In this document: positions 43,487-51,755 of the stretch, in pieces
How positions within the stretch are numbered: position 1 is the stretch's first letter
How the letters are laid out: every line of letters starts with the position of its first letter
Origin: Curtobacterium flaccumfaciens pv. betae
GTDB lineage: Bacteria > Actinomycetota > Actinomycetes > Actinomycetales > Microbacteriaceae
DNA: 64,000 nucleotides
Reading direction: 5' to 3'
Assembly (NCBI RefSeq): GCF_026241855.1
Contig: NZ_JAPJDC010000001.1
Coordinates: forward strand, 558,001 to 622,000
Position numbers and translations under genes: made by a program
The notes under the pieces: model-generated
The model's input: only the letters and a program-made list of their open reading frames with translations
Told to the model about the DNA's origin: nothing
The model's database searches: none

Positions 43487-44130
43487 GCGACACGCACGCC
43501 GACGCCGGACCCCACGCCGAACCCGCCGCCGAGAGCGAGCCGAAGCGCGGCGGTCTGCGATTCCTGCGCGACCTCGTCATCATCGTCGTCGTGGCGCTGT
43601 TGGCGTCCTTCCTGGTGAAGGCGTACCTGGTCCGTTCCTTCTACATCCCCTCGGCCTCGATGCAGAACACGCTGCTCGTCGGGGACCGGGTGCTCGTCAA
43701 CGAGCTCGTGCCCGGGGTCGTCCCACTGCAGCGCGGTGACGTCGTGGTGTTCCAGGACCCGGGCGGCTGGCTCGGCATGGGCCAGGGCGACGACCTCATC
43801 AAGCGGGTCATCGGCCTGCCGGGTGACACGGTGTCGTGCTGCGACGCGCGCGGCCGCCTGTCGGTGAACGGGCACGCGGTGGACGAGCCCTACGTCGTGC
43901 TCGAACGCGGGTCGGACCGTGTCGCCGGGAAGGACTTCGAGATCACCGTGCCGAAGGGGCGCATCTGGGTGATGGGCGACAACCGCTACGACTCCGCCGA
44001 CTCGCGTGTGCACGGCACCGTGCCGGTCGACGACGTCGTGGGGCGCGCCTTCGTGACCACCTGGCCCGTCTCGCGGTGGTCGGTGCTGTCCCGGTACGGC
44101 GACGAGTGGGACCGGGTCCCGACGCCGTGA
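43483..44130 (+). CDS. lepB: Signal peptidase I
   Basis: A 215-residue membrane protease that removes Sec and Tat signal peptides outside the membrane. One N-terminal helix (about residues 31-46) follows a short acidic tail. The nucleophile is S59 in FYIPSASMQNTL, the general base K107 in DDLIKRVIGLPGD, and the box GRIWVMGDNRYDSADSR is intact. The start is TTG 43483, overlapping the previous stop as TTGA; a much longer upstream frame is only the antisense of other genes. The stop overlaps the AraC-type gene by 4 bp. Other signal peptidases probably exist elsewhere. Confidence 0.94.
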   Translation: MSDTHADAGPHAEPAAESEPKRGGLRFLRDLVIIVVVALLASFLVKAYLVRSFYIPSASMQNTLLVGDRVLVNELVPGVVPLQRGDVVVFQDPGGWLGMGQGDDLIKRVIGLPGDTVSCCDARGRLSVNGHAVDEPYVVLERGSDRVAGKDFEITVPKGRIWVMGDNRYDSADSRVHGTVPVDDVVGRAFVTTWPVSRWSVLSRYGDEWDRVPTP

Positions 44131-44945
44131 CCGCGGACGACGAGGGCTTCGGCTACGAGACCGGCGGGGACGACGACCTGTCGATCCACCGGATCGCGAC
44201 ACCGGGCAAGCGGTCGGGGACGATCGGTCCGCGCCCCGACCACGTCGTGTTCTGGCTCGCCGACGGCCGGGCCAGCCTGACCGCCGACGACGGCGAACAC
44301 TGGGAGGTCGGCGCCGAGCGGCCGATGATGCTCTCGGCGTCCGTCGCGTACGGCTTCGAGACCGACGCGACCGCCACGACGCTGTTGCACCTGTCACCGT
44401 CGCTGCTCGGCGACACGGGGGAGTCCTCGGTGTTCGGGCAGCCGGACGCGGCCGATCCCGCACTCGAGCCGCTGCGGGCACTGCTGCGCGAGGCCTCCGG
44501 GCGCATCCTCGACCCCGGCCTGCCCGCCGACGACCGTGCGGCCCTGAACCGGCGGATCGCGACCGTCGTCCTGTCGACCTTCGCCAGGTCGCGATCGGAC
44601 GTCGCGGACCGGATGCGGCGGGCGATCGGCTTCGTGCACGACCACGCCGACCGGACGCTGACGGTGGCGGACGTCGCAGCGGCCTGCGACCTGAGCGAGC
44701 GCGGCCTGCAGGACCTGTTCCGCCGTCGTCTCGGCGTCACGCCCATGCAGTACCTGCGCGAGGTCCGGCTCGACCGGGTGCACCTGGAGCTGGGGCGGCC
44801 CGGTTCCCGCGCGCTGCTCGTCAGCCAGGTCGCGCGGCGGTGGCGGTTCACCCACCTGGGGCGGTTCGCGGCGCACTACCGCGAGCGGTTCGGGGAGCAG
44901 CCGCACCAGACCATCGCGCGGAGCGGCACACCCGGAGAACGGTAG
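44127..44945 (+). CDS. AraC family transcriptional regulator
   Basis: A 272-residue regulator with a variable N-terminal sensor part (about residues 1-160, with a cupin-like strand pattern) and a C-terminal double helix-turn-helix. MRRAIGFVHDHADRTLTVAD, VAAACDLSERGLQDLFRRRL and VTPMQYLREVRLDRVHLEL are the classical AraC motifs. GTG 44127 overlaps the lepB stop as GTGA. The second helix-turn-helix (VSQVARRWRFTHLGRFAAHY) is complete. The inducer is unknown, and no obvious target gene follows because the next gene is another regulator. Confidence 0.9.
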   Translation: MTADDEGFGYETGGDDDLSIHRIATPGKRSGTIGPRPDHVVFWLADGRASLTADDGEHWEVGAERPMMLSASVAYGFETDATATTLLHLSPSLLGDTGESSVFGQPDAADPALEPLRALLREASGRILDPGLPADDRAALNRRIATVVLSTFARSRSDVADRMRRAIGFVHDHADRTLTVADVAAACDLSERGLQDLFRRRLGVTPMQYLREVRLDRVHLELGRPGSRALLVSQVARRWRFTHLGRFAAHYRERFGEQPHQTIARSGTPGER

Positions 44946-44971
44946 TTCTCGCGTTCTTTGCGGATTCCGGC

Positions 44972-44977
44972 TATCCT
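44972..44977 (+). promoter_or_regulatory. -10 element (TATCCT) for the MmyB-type regulator
   Basis: TATCCT ends 6 nt before GTG 44984; the spacing suggests a leaderless mRNA. Confidence 0.6.
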
Positions 44978-44983
44978 GCACGC

Positions 44984-45841
44984 GTGGATGCGCGACGGTC
45001 CGAACTGGGGCAGTACCTCCGCGCCCGTCGGGCACTCGTCCAGCCCGAGGACGTCGGCCTCACCCGCGAGCCCGGACGACGAGTGGACGGCCTGCGCCGC
45101 GAAGAGGTCGCGCGGCTCGCGGGCATCAGCCCTGAGTACTACCTGCGGCTCGAACGCGGCCGTGACCACCAGCCGTCCGACCAGGTGCTCGTGGCGCTCG
45201 GCCGCGCACTGCGGCTCGACCACGAGGCCGTCGACTACCTGCGCCGCCTCGCACACGCCGAACGCCGCCGCCCCGAGGGGGTCGTGCCGCCGGGGCTCGA
45301 TGACTCGGTCCGGTCGCTGCTGGCGCAGTGGTCGCACACCCCGGCGTTCGTGATGGACCGCAACCAGGACATCATCCTGTCCAACGCCCTGGCGAGCGCC
45401 CTCGGCCCCGGGTACATGGAGCCGGGCGCGAACCTCGTCCTGCAGATGTTCTCCGAGGCGTCCCGGCAGCACGCGGCCGATTGGGACCGCACCGCACACC
45501 GGGTCGTCGCCGCGCTCCGGCTGCACGCCGAACCCGAGGACCCCCGGCTGCAGGAGATCGTCGGCACCCTGACCCTGCAGGACCCGGACTTCGCCCGCAT
45601 CTGGGCGCGGCACGACGTCGCCGTGCAGCGCACCGGGGTCTCGCGGCACTGGATCGACCCGATCGGCTGGGTCGAGTTCCGCTGGCAGAACCTCGCGATC
45701 CCGGGCAGCTCGCACGTGCTCGTGACCTTCTGGGCCGACCCAGGCACCCCCGCAGCCGCGGCCGTCGCGTACCTCGCCGCGCAGGTGCAGCAGGGCACCG
45801 CCCGCCGGCAGCCGGTCGCGGGCGAGACCGCTGTGGGGTAG
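44984..45841 (+). CDS. XRE-type regulator with MmyB-like ligand-binding domain
   Basis: A 285-residue regulator. The N-terminal HTH spans about residues 5-85 (ELGQYLRARRALVQPEDVGL, RRVDGLRREEVARLAGISP, YYLRLERGRDHQPSDQVLVA). The MmyB-like domain follows from about residue 105 (HTPAFVMDRNQDIILSNALA, NLVLQMF, DWDRTAHRVVAALR), a PAS-like pocket thought to bind fatty acid-like ligands. Proteins of this kind often control nearby SDR or hydrolase genes. GTG 44984 is supported by TATCCT 6 nt upstream. A hydrolase gene and an HTH-less relative of this regulator lie just downstream. Confidence 0.9.
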   Translation: MDARRSELGQYLRARRALVQPEDVGLTREPGRRVDGLRREEVARLAGISPEYYLRLERGRDHQPSDQVLVALGRALRLDHEAVDYLRRLAHAERRRPEGVVPPGLDDSVRSLLAQWSHTPAFVMDRNQDIILSNALASALGPGYMEPGANLVLQMFSEASRQHAADWDRTAHRVVAALRLHAEPEDPRLQEIVGTLTLQDPDFARIWARHDVAVQRTGVSRHWIDPIGWVEFRWQNLAIPGSSHVLVTFWADPGTPAAAAVAYLAAQVQQGTARRQPVAGETAVG

Positions 45842-45873
45842 CGAAGCGGTCGCAGCGGTCGCCGCGCTCCCGG

Positions 45874-46413
45874 TCAGGCGGTCGTCGCGTCCTCGTCGAG
45901 CAGTCCCCGGAGCGTCGTGAGCCGCGCGGCGGACTCCTCGTCCGCCGCCGTCCACACCACGAGCACGTGCTCGGGGTCCTCCAGCCGCCGCAGCTGCTCC
46001 CACCGCAGGTCGATCCGGCCCACCAGCGGGTTCTCGAACGTCGACTCCCCGCGTCGAGCCGGCCGCACCGCGCCGCCGGCCCACTCGGTCGCGAACGTCG
46101 TGCTCCGCGCCATCAGCTCGCCCAGCAGCTCCTGGAACCGGTCGTCGGCGTCGTGCTCGTCCAGCGAATCCCGGAGCATCGCGGCGGTGCGGTGCGCCTC
46201 GGCCTCCCAGCCATCGACCGAGTCCTCGACCCAGGGGTTCAGGAAGGTGAACCGCGCCAGGTTCGTACCGACGGTGAGGGACGCGGACAGGGCCCCGGCG
46301 AGCCGGTTCGCCGCCACCACGTCCAGGTGCCGGTCGAAGACCACGATCGGTTCGGCGAGCGCGTCCACGAAGTCCTGGGCCGACGTCGTCGTCGTGCCGT
46401 CCTCGTGTTCCAT
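45874..46413 (-). CDS. MmyB-like ligand-binding domain protein lacking HTH
   Basis: A 179-residue protein that matches only the ligand-binding half of MmyB-type regulators: FVDALAEPIVVFDRHLDVVA, ANRLAGAL, NLARFTFLNPWVEDSV, WEAEAHRTAAMLRDSL and IDLRWEQLRRLEDPEHVLVV. No DNA-binding domain precedes it; TAGCGT lies 6 nt before ATG 46413, so the short form appears genuine rather than a misplaced start. It is convergent with the full-length regulator at 44984, 32 bp away. It could act as a ligand sink or a heterodimer partner, or be a decayed copy. Confidence 0.78.
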   Translation of the reverse strand: MEHEDGTTTTSAQDFVDALAEPIVVFDRHLDVVAANRLAGALSASLTVGTNLARFTFLNPWVEDSVDGWEAEAHRTAAMLRDSLDEHDADDRFQELLGELMARSTTFATEWAGGAVRPARRGESTFENPLVGRIDLRWEQLRRLEDPEHVLVVWTAADEESAARLTTLRGLLDEDATTA

Positions 46414-46419
46414 GCGATC

Positions 46420-46425
46420 ACGCTA
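46420..46425 (-). promoter_or_regulatory. -10 element (TAGCGT) for the HTH-less MmyB-like gene
   Basis: On the minus strand TAGCGT ends 6 nt before ATG 46413. Confidence 0.6.
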
Positions 46426-46626
46426 ACCGGCCGGGCAGTGGAGCAGGGGGGAGAAGGGGGCCCCGGCGGGGACCCCGTCGCCGTGCCTCCGCCCCGCAGG
46501 GGGACCCCGGCACGGTGTGTCCGGCCGTCGGAGCGCACCGTGCGCCGCACCCGGGGCCGCCGGTGCGCGCTGTCGTCGGGGGTGACGGGCAACGACAGGG
46601 ACACGACGGCGCAGCGCCCGCAGCCC

Positions 46627-46632
46627 TAGCGT
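46627..46632 (+). promoter_or_regulatory. Possible -10 element (TAGCGT) of the hydrolase gene
   Basis: TAGCGT lies about 62 bp before ATG 46695, and GAAGGAGAC is the SD at 46681. This would give a normal leader of about 55 nt, unlike the leaderless genes nearby. The 280-bp gap 46414-46694 otherwise holds only short GC-rich palindromes. Confidence 0.4.
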
Positions 46633-46694
46633 GACGACGCCGGGACCCCCGGTCCCCGCACCACCCCAGACGTTCGTCACGAAGGAGACCCGCA

Positions 46695-47426
46695 ATGGCT
46701 GCACCCACCATCGTCCTCGTCCACGGCGCGTTCGCCGACTCCGCCAGCTGGGCGCCCGTCACCCGCGAGTTGCTCGACCGCGGCCACACGGTCCTCGTCC
46801 CGCCGGTCTACAACCGCAGCCTCGCCGAGGACGCCGCCTCGATCCGCGCCGTCGCCGAGCACGTCGACGGGCCGGTCGTCCTCGCCGGGCACTCGTACGG
46901 CGGCGCCGTGATCACCGTCGCCGGCGAAGCCGAGAACGTCGTCGGACTCGTCTACGTCTCCGGCTACGTGCTCGAGGTCGGCGAGAGCCTCGGACAACTG
47001 CAGGGCGGGTTCCCCGACTCCGACCTCGCCGCGAACCTGGTGTACACGCCGTACCCGGTCGCCGGCGCCGAGGACGGCACCGACGTCTCCGTCGCGATCG
47101 ACGCGTTCCCGCAGGTCTTCGCCGCCGGGGTCGACCCGCGCGTCGCCGAGGTCCTCGCGGTCTCGCAGCGCCCGCTGTCCGGCGCCGCCTTCGGTGAACC
47201 GGCCTCCGCCGCAGCGTGGAAGACCACCCCCGCGTGGGCGATCGTCTCGTCCGACGACCACACCATCAACCCCGAGGTCGAGCGCTTCGGCTACTCCCGC
47301 GCCGGCATCACCGACGTGACCGAGCTCGCCGCCCCGCACCTCGTCATGCAGACCCACCCGAAGGACGTCGCCGACGTCATCGAGCGCGCCGTCGCGGCGA
47401 CCAGCGCGACCGACGCCGCAGCCTGA
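46695..47426 (+). CDS. Alpha/beta hydrolase
   Basis: A 243-residue cytoplasmic alpha/beta-hydrolase. IVLVHGAFADSASWAPV is the oxyanion-hole segment, LAGHSYGGAVITVAGE the nucleophile elbow with the Ser near residue 70, the acid is probably in SSDDHTINPEVE, and the catalytic His in AAPHLVMQTHP. It is of the family used as esterases, often found beside MmyB-type regulators in actinobacteria. SD GAAGGAGAC precedes ATG 46695. The substrate is unknown. The C-terminus is an Ala-rich tail. Confidence 0.87.
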   Translation: MAAPTIVLVHGAFADSASWAPVTRELLDRGHTVLVPPVYNRSLAEDAASIRAVAEHVDGPVVLAGHSYGGAVITVAGEAENVVGLVYVSGYVLEVGESLGQLQGGFPDSDLAANLVYTPYPVAGAEDGTDVSVAIDAFPQVFAAGVDPRVAEVLAVSQRPLSGAAFGEPASAAAWKTTPAWAIVSSDDHTINPEVERFGYSRAGITDVTELAAPHLVMQTHPKDVADVIERAVAATSATDAAA

Positions 47427-47440
47427 CGCGACCCCCCCCC

Positions 47441-47481
47441 CTGGAGGCGCGGCGTGCGCCCGACGCGCACCGCGCCTCCAG
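47441..47481. terminator. CTGGAGGC palindrome after the hydrolase gene
   Basis: CTGGAGGCGCGG (47441-47452) pairs with CCGCGCCTCCAG (47470-47481); the middle is only partly paired. It resembles the GGAGGCCCGG palindromes and may end the hydrolase transcript 30 bp before the MFS gene. Confidence 0.6.
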
Positions 47482-47510
47482 GATGTCCCCGTTCCACCCC
47501 AGGAGGCGAC

Positions 47511-49130
47511 GTGACCACGGAACGCACCACCCCCGCACCCCGCGGCGGCGCCCTGGCGCCGCTCGCGATCCCGGTCTTCCGCGCCCTGTGGATCGCGGTG
47601 CTCGTGAGCAACATCGGAAGCTGGATGCAGACCGTCGGCGCGCAGTGGCTGCTCGTCGACGAGCACGCCGCACCCGTCGTCGTCGCCCTCGTGCAGACCG
47701 CGTCGAGCCTGCCGGTGCTGCTCGTCGGGATCCCCGCCGGGGTGATCGGCGAGTTCGTCGACCGGCGGCGGCTGCTCATCGGCGTGCAGGCGTTCCAGGT
47801 GGTCGTCGGCGTCGTGATGACCGTGCTCACCGCGACCGGCGACATGACCCCGGCGCTCCTGCTCACCGTCACGTTCCTGCTCGGTACCGCCTCGGCGCTC
47901 CAGCTGCCCGCGTACCAGGCGCTCGTGCCCGAGATCGTGCCGCGCGCCGCGATCACCGACGCCGCGGCGCTCAGCTCCGTCGGCGTCAACGTCGCCCGGG
48001 CGATCGGACCGGCGCTCGCCGGGGTGGTGATCGCGCAGCTCGGCGTGCCGTTCGTGTTCGCCGCGAACGCGCTGTCGTTCGCGCTCTTCCTGGTGGTGCT
48101 CGTCGCCTGGCGTGGGTACCAGCGCCCCGAGACGCGGGCCGAACCGTTCATCGACGCCACCCGCGCCGGGCTGCGGTACGTCCTGCACGCGGCGGTCGTC
48201 CGCCGGCTGCTCGTGCAACTCGCCGTCTTCATGGTGCCCGCGAATGCGCTGTGGGCGCTCCTGCCGCTCGTCGCCGACGGCCCGCTCGGCCTGTCCTCCG
48301 GTGGGTACGGACTACTGCTCGCCGCAGTCGGCACCGGGTCGGTCGGCGGGGCGTTCCTGATGCCGGCGGCCCGTGCGCGGCTCGGCATCGGCCGCACCGT
48401 CGGGATCGCCTCGGTGGTGTTCGGCGTCTGCACGGCGGTCGTCGCGCTCGTCCCCGTGCTGCCGGTCGTGCTCGTCGCGCTGCTGGTCGGCGGGGTGGCC
48501 TGGATCGCCGTGGTGACGACGCTGAACGGCACCGTGCAGGCGTTCCTGCCCGCCTGGGTCCGGACCCGCGGGCTCGCCGCCTACCAGCTCGTGCTCTTCG
48601 GCTGCACCGCCATCGGTGCGGCGCTCGCCGGTGCCGTCGCCACGCCGCTCGGGGTGACGGGGGTGCTCGCCGGAGCCGGTGTCGTCACCGCGCTCAGCGC
48701 CGCGCTGCTGCTCGTGTCCGGGTTCCCGGTGCTCACCGACCGGCAGCGCGCCGTGACGCCGATGCCGTTCGGCGACGAGGTGTTCGTGCCGGATGACCAC
48801 GGCGCGGCGACGGGGGAGACCCTCGTGCTGCTGCACTGGACGGTCCCGGCGGACGCGGTCGACGAGTTCCGGGCACGCGCCGGACGGCTCGGGCGGAGCC
48901 GGCGGCGGACCGGTGCCCGTGACTGGAACCTGTACCGGGACGCGGCGAACGGGCCGGACGCCTGGGTGGAGGCGTTCCGGGTGGGGTCGTGGCAGGAGCA
49001 CGTCGACCAGCACGAGGTCCGGCAGACCGGGGACGACGCGCGGACCCTGCAGTCGGTGCGCGAGGTCGCGGGCGAGCCGCGGGTCGAGCACCTGGTCGCG
49101 GAGGGGGTCGGCGGTCCGTCGTCGGGGTGA
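47511..49130 (+). CDS. MFS transporter with C-terminal antibiotic-biosynthesis-monooxygenase-like domain
   Basis: A 539-residue protein. Residues about 10-410 are a 12-helix major facilitator of the MFS_3/EntS-type (FRALWIAVLVSNIGSWMQTV, GAQWLLVDE, LPVLLVGIPAGVIGEFVDRR). After TDRQRAVTPMPFG there is a soluble tail (residues about 430-530) with LVLLHWTVPADAVDEFRARA and WVEAFRVGSWQEHVDQHEV, a ferredoxin-like ABM domain known at the end of MFS_3 proteins. GTG 47511 has the strong SD AGGAGG. It could export a siderophore or drug-like compound. It is probably transcribed from its own promoter near the palindrome. Confidence 0.88.
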   Translation: MTTERTTPAPRGGALAPLAIPVFRALWIAVLVSNIGSWMQTVGAQWLLVDEHAAPVVVALVQTASSLPVLLVGIPAGVIGEFVDRRRLLIGVQAFQVVVGVVMTVLTATGDMTPALLLTVTFLLGTASALQLPAYQALVPEIVPRAAITDAAALSSVGVNVARAIGPALAGVVIAQLGVPFVFAANALSFALFLVVLVAWRGYQRPETRAEPFIDATRAGLRYVLHAAVVRRLLVQLAVFMVPANALWALLPLVADGPLGLSSGGYGLLLAAVGTGSVGGAFLMPAARARLGIGRTVGIASVVFGVCTAVVALVPVLPVVLVALLVGGVAWIAVVTTLNGTVQAFLPAWVRTRGLAAYQLVLFGCTAIGAALAGAVATPLGVTGVLAGAGVVTALSAALLLVSGFPVLTDRQRAVTPMPFGDEVFVPDDHGAATGETLVLLHWTVPADAVDEFRARAGRLGRSRRRTGARDWNLYRDAANGPDAWVEAFRVGSWQEHVDQHEVRQTGDDARTLQSVREVAGEPRVEHLVAEGVGGPSSG

Positions 49131-49197
49131 CGGGCTGGGTCAGCGGTCCGTCGGGGTGGTGGGCGGGGTCAGCGGGTCGTCGTGGTGGCGGGCGGTG

Positions 49198-49515
49198 TCA
49201 GCAGCCGGTCGTGGTCAGGGTCACCGTCGCGACCGTGCCGTCGGACACCTTGGTCGTCTGCGGGCAGAGGTCGCCGGCGCGGACCGTGACCTGGCCGAGG
49301 GGAACGCCCGCGAAGTCGGCCGTTCCGCCCGGGAACACCCGCTGGTGCTCGGAGAGCTTGCCGGTCGAGGCGAACACCTTGACCTCGTAGGGGTGGTCGG
49401 CGGCGTTCGACGACACCGTGACCGACACCTGGCCGGTGGAGTCGTGGGCGCCACAGCCGGCGAGGGCCAGGAGCGCGGCCACGCCGAGGACGGTTGCGGG
49501 GACGACTCGGAGCAC
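49198..49515 (-). CDS. Small putative lipoprotein of unknown function
   Basis: A 105-residue lipoprotein. LGVAALLALAGCGAHDSTGQ places the lipidated Cys at residue 21. The mature part is a short beta-rich domain (VSVTVSSNAADHPYEVKVFA, GVPLGQVTVRAGDLCPQTTK) with two Cys that may form a disulfide. No family was recognised. The start is GTG 49515; TACCCT lies 7 nt upstream on the minus strand. It is convergent with the MFS gene and divergent from the phosphatase gene. Confidence 0.75.
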   Translation of the reverse strand: MLRVVPATVLGVAALLALAGCGAHDSTGQVSVTVSSNAADHPYEVKVFASTGKLSEHQRVFPGGTADFAGVPLGQVTVRAGDLCPQTTKVSDGTVATVTLTTTGC

Positions 49516-49522
49516 GACGACC

Positions 49523-49528
49523 AGGGTA
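49523..49528 (-). promoter_or_regulatory. -10 element (TACCCT) for the small lipoprotein gene
   Basis: On the minus strand TACCCT ends 7 nt before GTG 49515. Confidence 0.6.
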
Positions 49529-49591
49529 CGCCGACGCGCCCGACGATCTGCGCCCTCCGGACTGGGGCCAGGCCCTGTCCGTTCAGCGCGT

Positions 49592-49597
49592 TACCGT
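49592..49597 (+). promoter_or_regulatory. -10 element (TACCGT) for the GAF-SpoIIE phosphatase gene
   Basis: TACCGT ends 6 nt before ATG 49604, which also helps choose this ATG over the one at 49622. Confidence 0.6.
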
Positions 49598-49603
49598 GGG
49601 AGC

Positions 49604-50818
49604 ATGCAGCCGGAAACCGCGATGTCCGTGCCCGCGCCGACCGGGGCCGATGCCGTCCGGCGCGCGGCCCTGATCGCGGCGCTCGACGTGGTCGACGGCG
49701 GCGTCGAGGAACGGTTCGAACGGATCACCCGGATCGCACGCGAGGCCCTCGGGGTCTCCGGCTCGTTCCTCAACCTGGCCGGCGAGACCACGCTGACGAT
49801 CAAGTCACAGCAGAGCGACGCTGCCTTCGGCCCGGTCATCCCGCTGCAGGACACGTTCTGCGGACGGACCCTGGGTGAGCAGGGCCCGGTGGTGGTCCCC
49901 GATGCCCGCGAGGACGCCCGGTACGCGGACCTGCCGATGGTGCTCGGCGACCCCAACGTCCGGTTCTACGCCGGTGTCGGGCTCCGCGCCGGCGACGACG
50001 ACCTGAAGATCGGCACCCTCTGCCTGATCGACCCCGAGCCGCGCACCCTCGACGCCGACGAGCTCGAACTGCTGCAGGAACTCGGCATCTGGGCGGAACG
50101 CGAGCTCCTGGCCGGAGCCGACGAGGACCGCCTGCGCACCGTGCTCAACGGCCTGCAGCCGGCCGCGATGCAGGTGCCCGGGTACCGGATCACGGGGATG
50201 TCGATCCCGCACGGGCTCGTCTCCGGCGACTTCCACGACTGGCACCGCTCCGGCGAGGACTCGATCCACCTGACCGTGTCGGACGTCATGGGCAAGGGGA
50301 TGTCCGCCGGGCTCCTCGCCGCGAACATCCGCGGAGGCCTGCTCGCCCGCGGCGACCAGGACCCGGGCACCGCCGTCGCCGAGCTCGAGGCGCAGGTCGC
50401 CCCGGAGCTCAGCCGCGCCGAGTCCTTCGCGACGATGTTCCACGGCCGGCTGACCCCGTCCACCGGGCGCCTCGACTTCGCCGACGCCGGACACGGGCTC
50501 GTGCTGCAGCTCCGTGACGACGGTGCCGAGCGGATCCTGCGGTCATCGGACCTGCCGATCGGGCTGCACCCCGCCGGGATGCCCCGCGCCGCCGGGTCGC
50601 TCGTGCTCCGGCCCGGTGACGTGCTCATCGTCGTGACCGACGGTGCACTCGAGCTCTGGGACTCCACGCTCGCGTCGCTGTCCGAGCTCGGGTCGCTGTA
50701 CCGGGAGTCTCCGGACGTCGAGACGTTCCTGCAGCGGGTGCGCGCACGCGTCGCCGAGCACGACCCGGGCGACGACCTGACCGTCGTCGTGGTGGCGCGC
50801 GAGGCGCTCGGGGCCTGA
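49604..50818 (+). CDS. GAF domain-containing PP2C/SpoIIE-type serine phosphatase
   Basis: A 404-residue signalling protein. Residues about 25-170 form a GAF sensor domain (FERITRIAREALGVSGSFLN, IPLQDTFCGRTLG, VPDAREDARYADLP). The SpoIIE/PP2C domain follows from about residue 185: SGDFHDWHR with metal-binding Asp, SDVMGKGMSAGLLAANIRGG, FADAGHGLVLQL, VVTDGALE and the last Asp in DPGDDLTVVVV. Enzymes of this type dephosphorylate anti-anti-sigma factors or give other outputs for stress responses. No anti-sigma partner is adjacent. The 143-bp repeat array begins 48 bp after its stop codon. Confidence 0.9.
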   Translation: MQPETAMSVPAPTGADAVRRAALIAALDVVDGGVEERFERITRIAREALGVSGSFLNLAGETTLTIKSQQSDAAFGPVIPLQDTFCGRTLGEQGPVVVPDAREDARYADLPMVLGDPNVRFYAGVGLRAGDDDLKIGTLCLIDPEPRTLDADELELLQELGIWAERELLAGADEDRLRTVLNGLQPAAMQVPGYRITGMSIPHGLVSGDFHDWHRSGEDSIHLTVSDVMGKGMSAGLLAANIRGGLLARGDQDPGTAVAELEAQVAPELSRAESFATMFHGRLTPSTGRLDFADAGHGLVLQLRDDGAERILRSSDLPIGLHPAGMPRAAGSLVLRPGDVLIVVTDGALELWDSTLASLSELGSLYRESPDVETFLQRVRARVAEHDPGDDLTVVVVAREALGA

Positions 50819-50865
50819 ACGGTCGAGAACTGTCGCCGGCTCGTCGCCGGCTCGCCGCCGGTCGA

Positions 50866-51700
50866 GTGGTCGCGACGTGTCGTGCGTGGGCCGCGGAGTG
50901 GTCGCGAACCGTCGGTTGGCGGGGCCTCGGCCGACGGTTCATGACCGCTCGACGGAGCTGAGCGGGGTGTCGTGACCGTTTGGGTGGCACCGGGTACCGG
51001 CGCGGCGGGTGGTCGTGACGTGTCGTGGGTGGGCTGCCGGGTGGTCGCGAACTGTCGGTTGGCTGGGCCTCGGGCGACGGTTCGTGACCGCTCGACGGAG
51101 CTGAGCGGGGTGTCGTGACCGTTCGGGTGGCACCGGGTACTGGCGCGGCGGGCGGTCGTGACGTGTCGTGGGTGGGCCGCCGGGTGGTCGCGAACTGTCG
51201 GTTGGCGGGGCCTCGGCCGACGGTTCGTGACCGCCCGATGGAGCTGAGCGGGGTGTCGTGACCGTTCGGGTGGCACCGGGTACTGGCGCGGCGGGTGGTC
51301 GTGACGTGTCGTGGGTGGGCCGCGGAGTGGTCGCGAACTGTCGGTTGGCGGGGCCTCGGCCGACGGTTCGTGACCGCTCGACGGAGTTGAGCGGGGTGTC
51401 GTGACCGTCTGGGCGGCACCGGGTACCGGCGCGGCGCGTGGTCGCGACGTGTCGTGGGTGGGCCGCGGAGTGGTCGCGAACCGTCGGTTGGTGGGGCCTC
51501 GGGCGACGGTTCGTGACCGCTCGACGCACGTGAGCGGGGTGTCGTGGCCGTTCGGGCGGCACCGGGCACCGGCGCGGCGGGTGGTCGCGACGTGTCGTGG
51601 GTGGGCCGCCGAGTGGTCGCAAACTGTCGGTTGGCGGGGCCCCGGCCGACGGTCCGTGACCGCTCGACGGACGTGAGCGGGGTGTCGTGACCGTTCGGGC
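50866..51700. repeat. 143-bp tandem repeat array, about 5.8 copies
   Basis: The marker GGTCGCGAAC or its one-base variant recurs at 50901, 51043, 51186, 51329, 51472 and 51615, that is at spacings of 142, 143, 143, 143 and 143 bp. Units differ by scattered substitutions. Each contains an imperfect palindrome of about 53 bp (AGTGGTCGCGAACTGTCGG, loop, then CGACGGTTCGTGACCGCT) and a spacer with CGTGACCGTTCGGGTGGCACC. The array fills most of the 937-bp gap between the phosphatase and purC genes. It has no coding look: the period is not a multiple of three. Confidence 0.93.
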
Positions 51701-51738
51701 CACGCCACGCCACGCCCCACGCCACGCCACGCCACGCG
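51700..51738. repeat. CCACG pentanucleotide repeat beside the array
   Basis: About seven CCACG units in a row, interrupted once, follow the last 143-bp unit and end 18 bp before the purC stop. Confidence 0.75.
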
Positions 51739-51755
51739 TCGGACCGGGCGCGGCG

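Noticed and set aside
50866..51700. Possible CRISPR array
   Set aside because: The repeat is 143 bp without unique spacers, and no cas gene is in the window.
49966..51735. Long minus-strand open frames across the 143-bp array, with repeated peptide text
   Set aside because: All three minus frames are open over the array only because the repeat lacks stops on that strand. The unit is 143 bp, so each frame shifts with every copy. There is no SD or family match.
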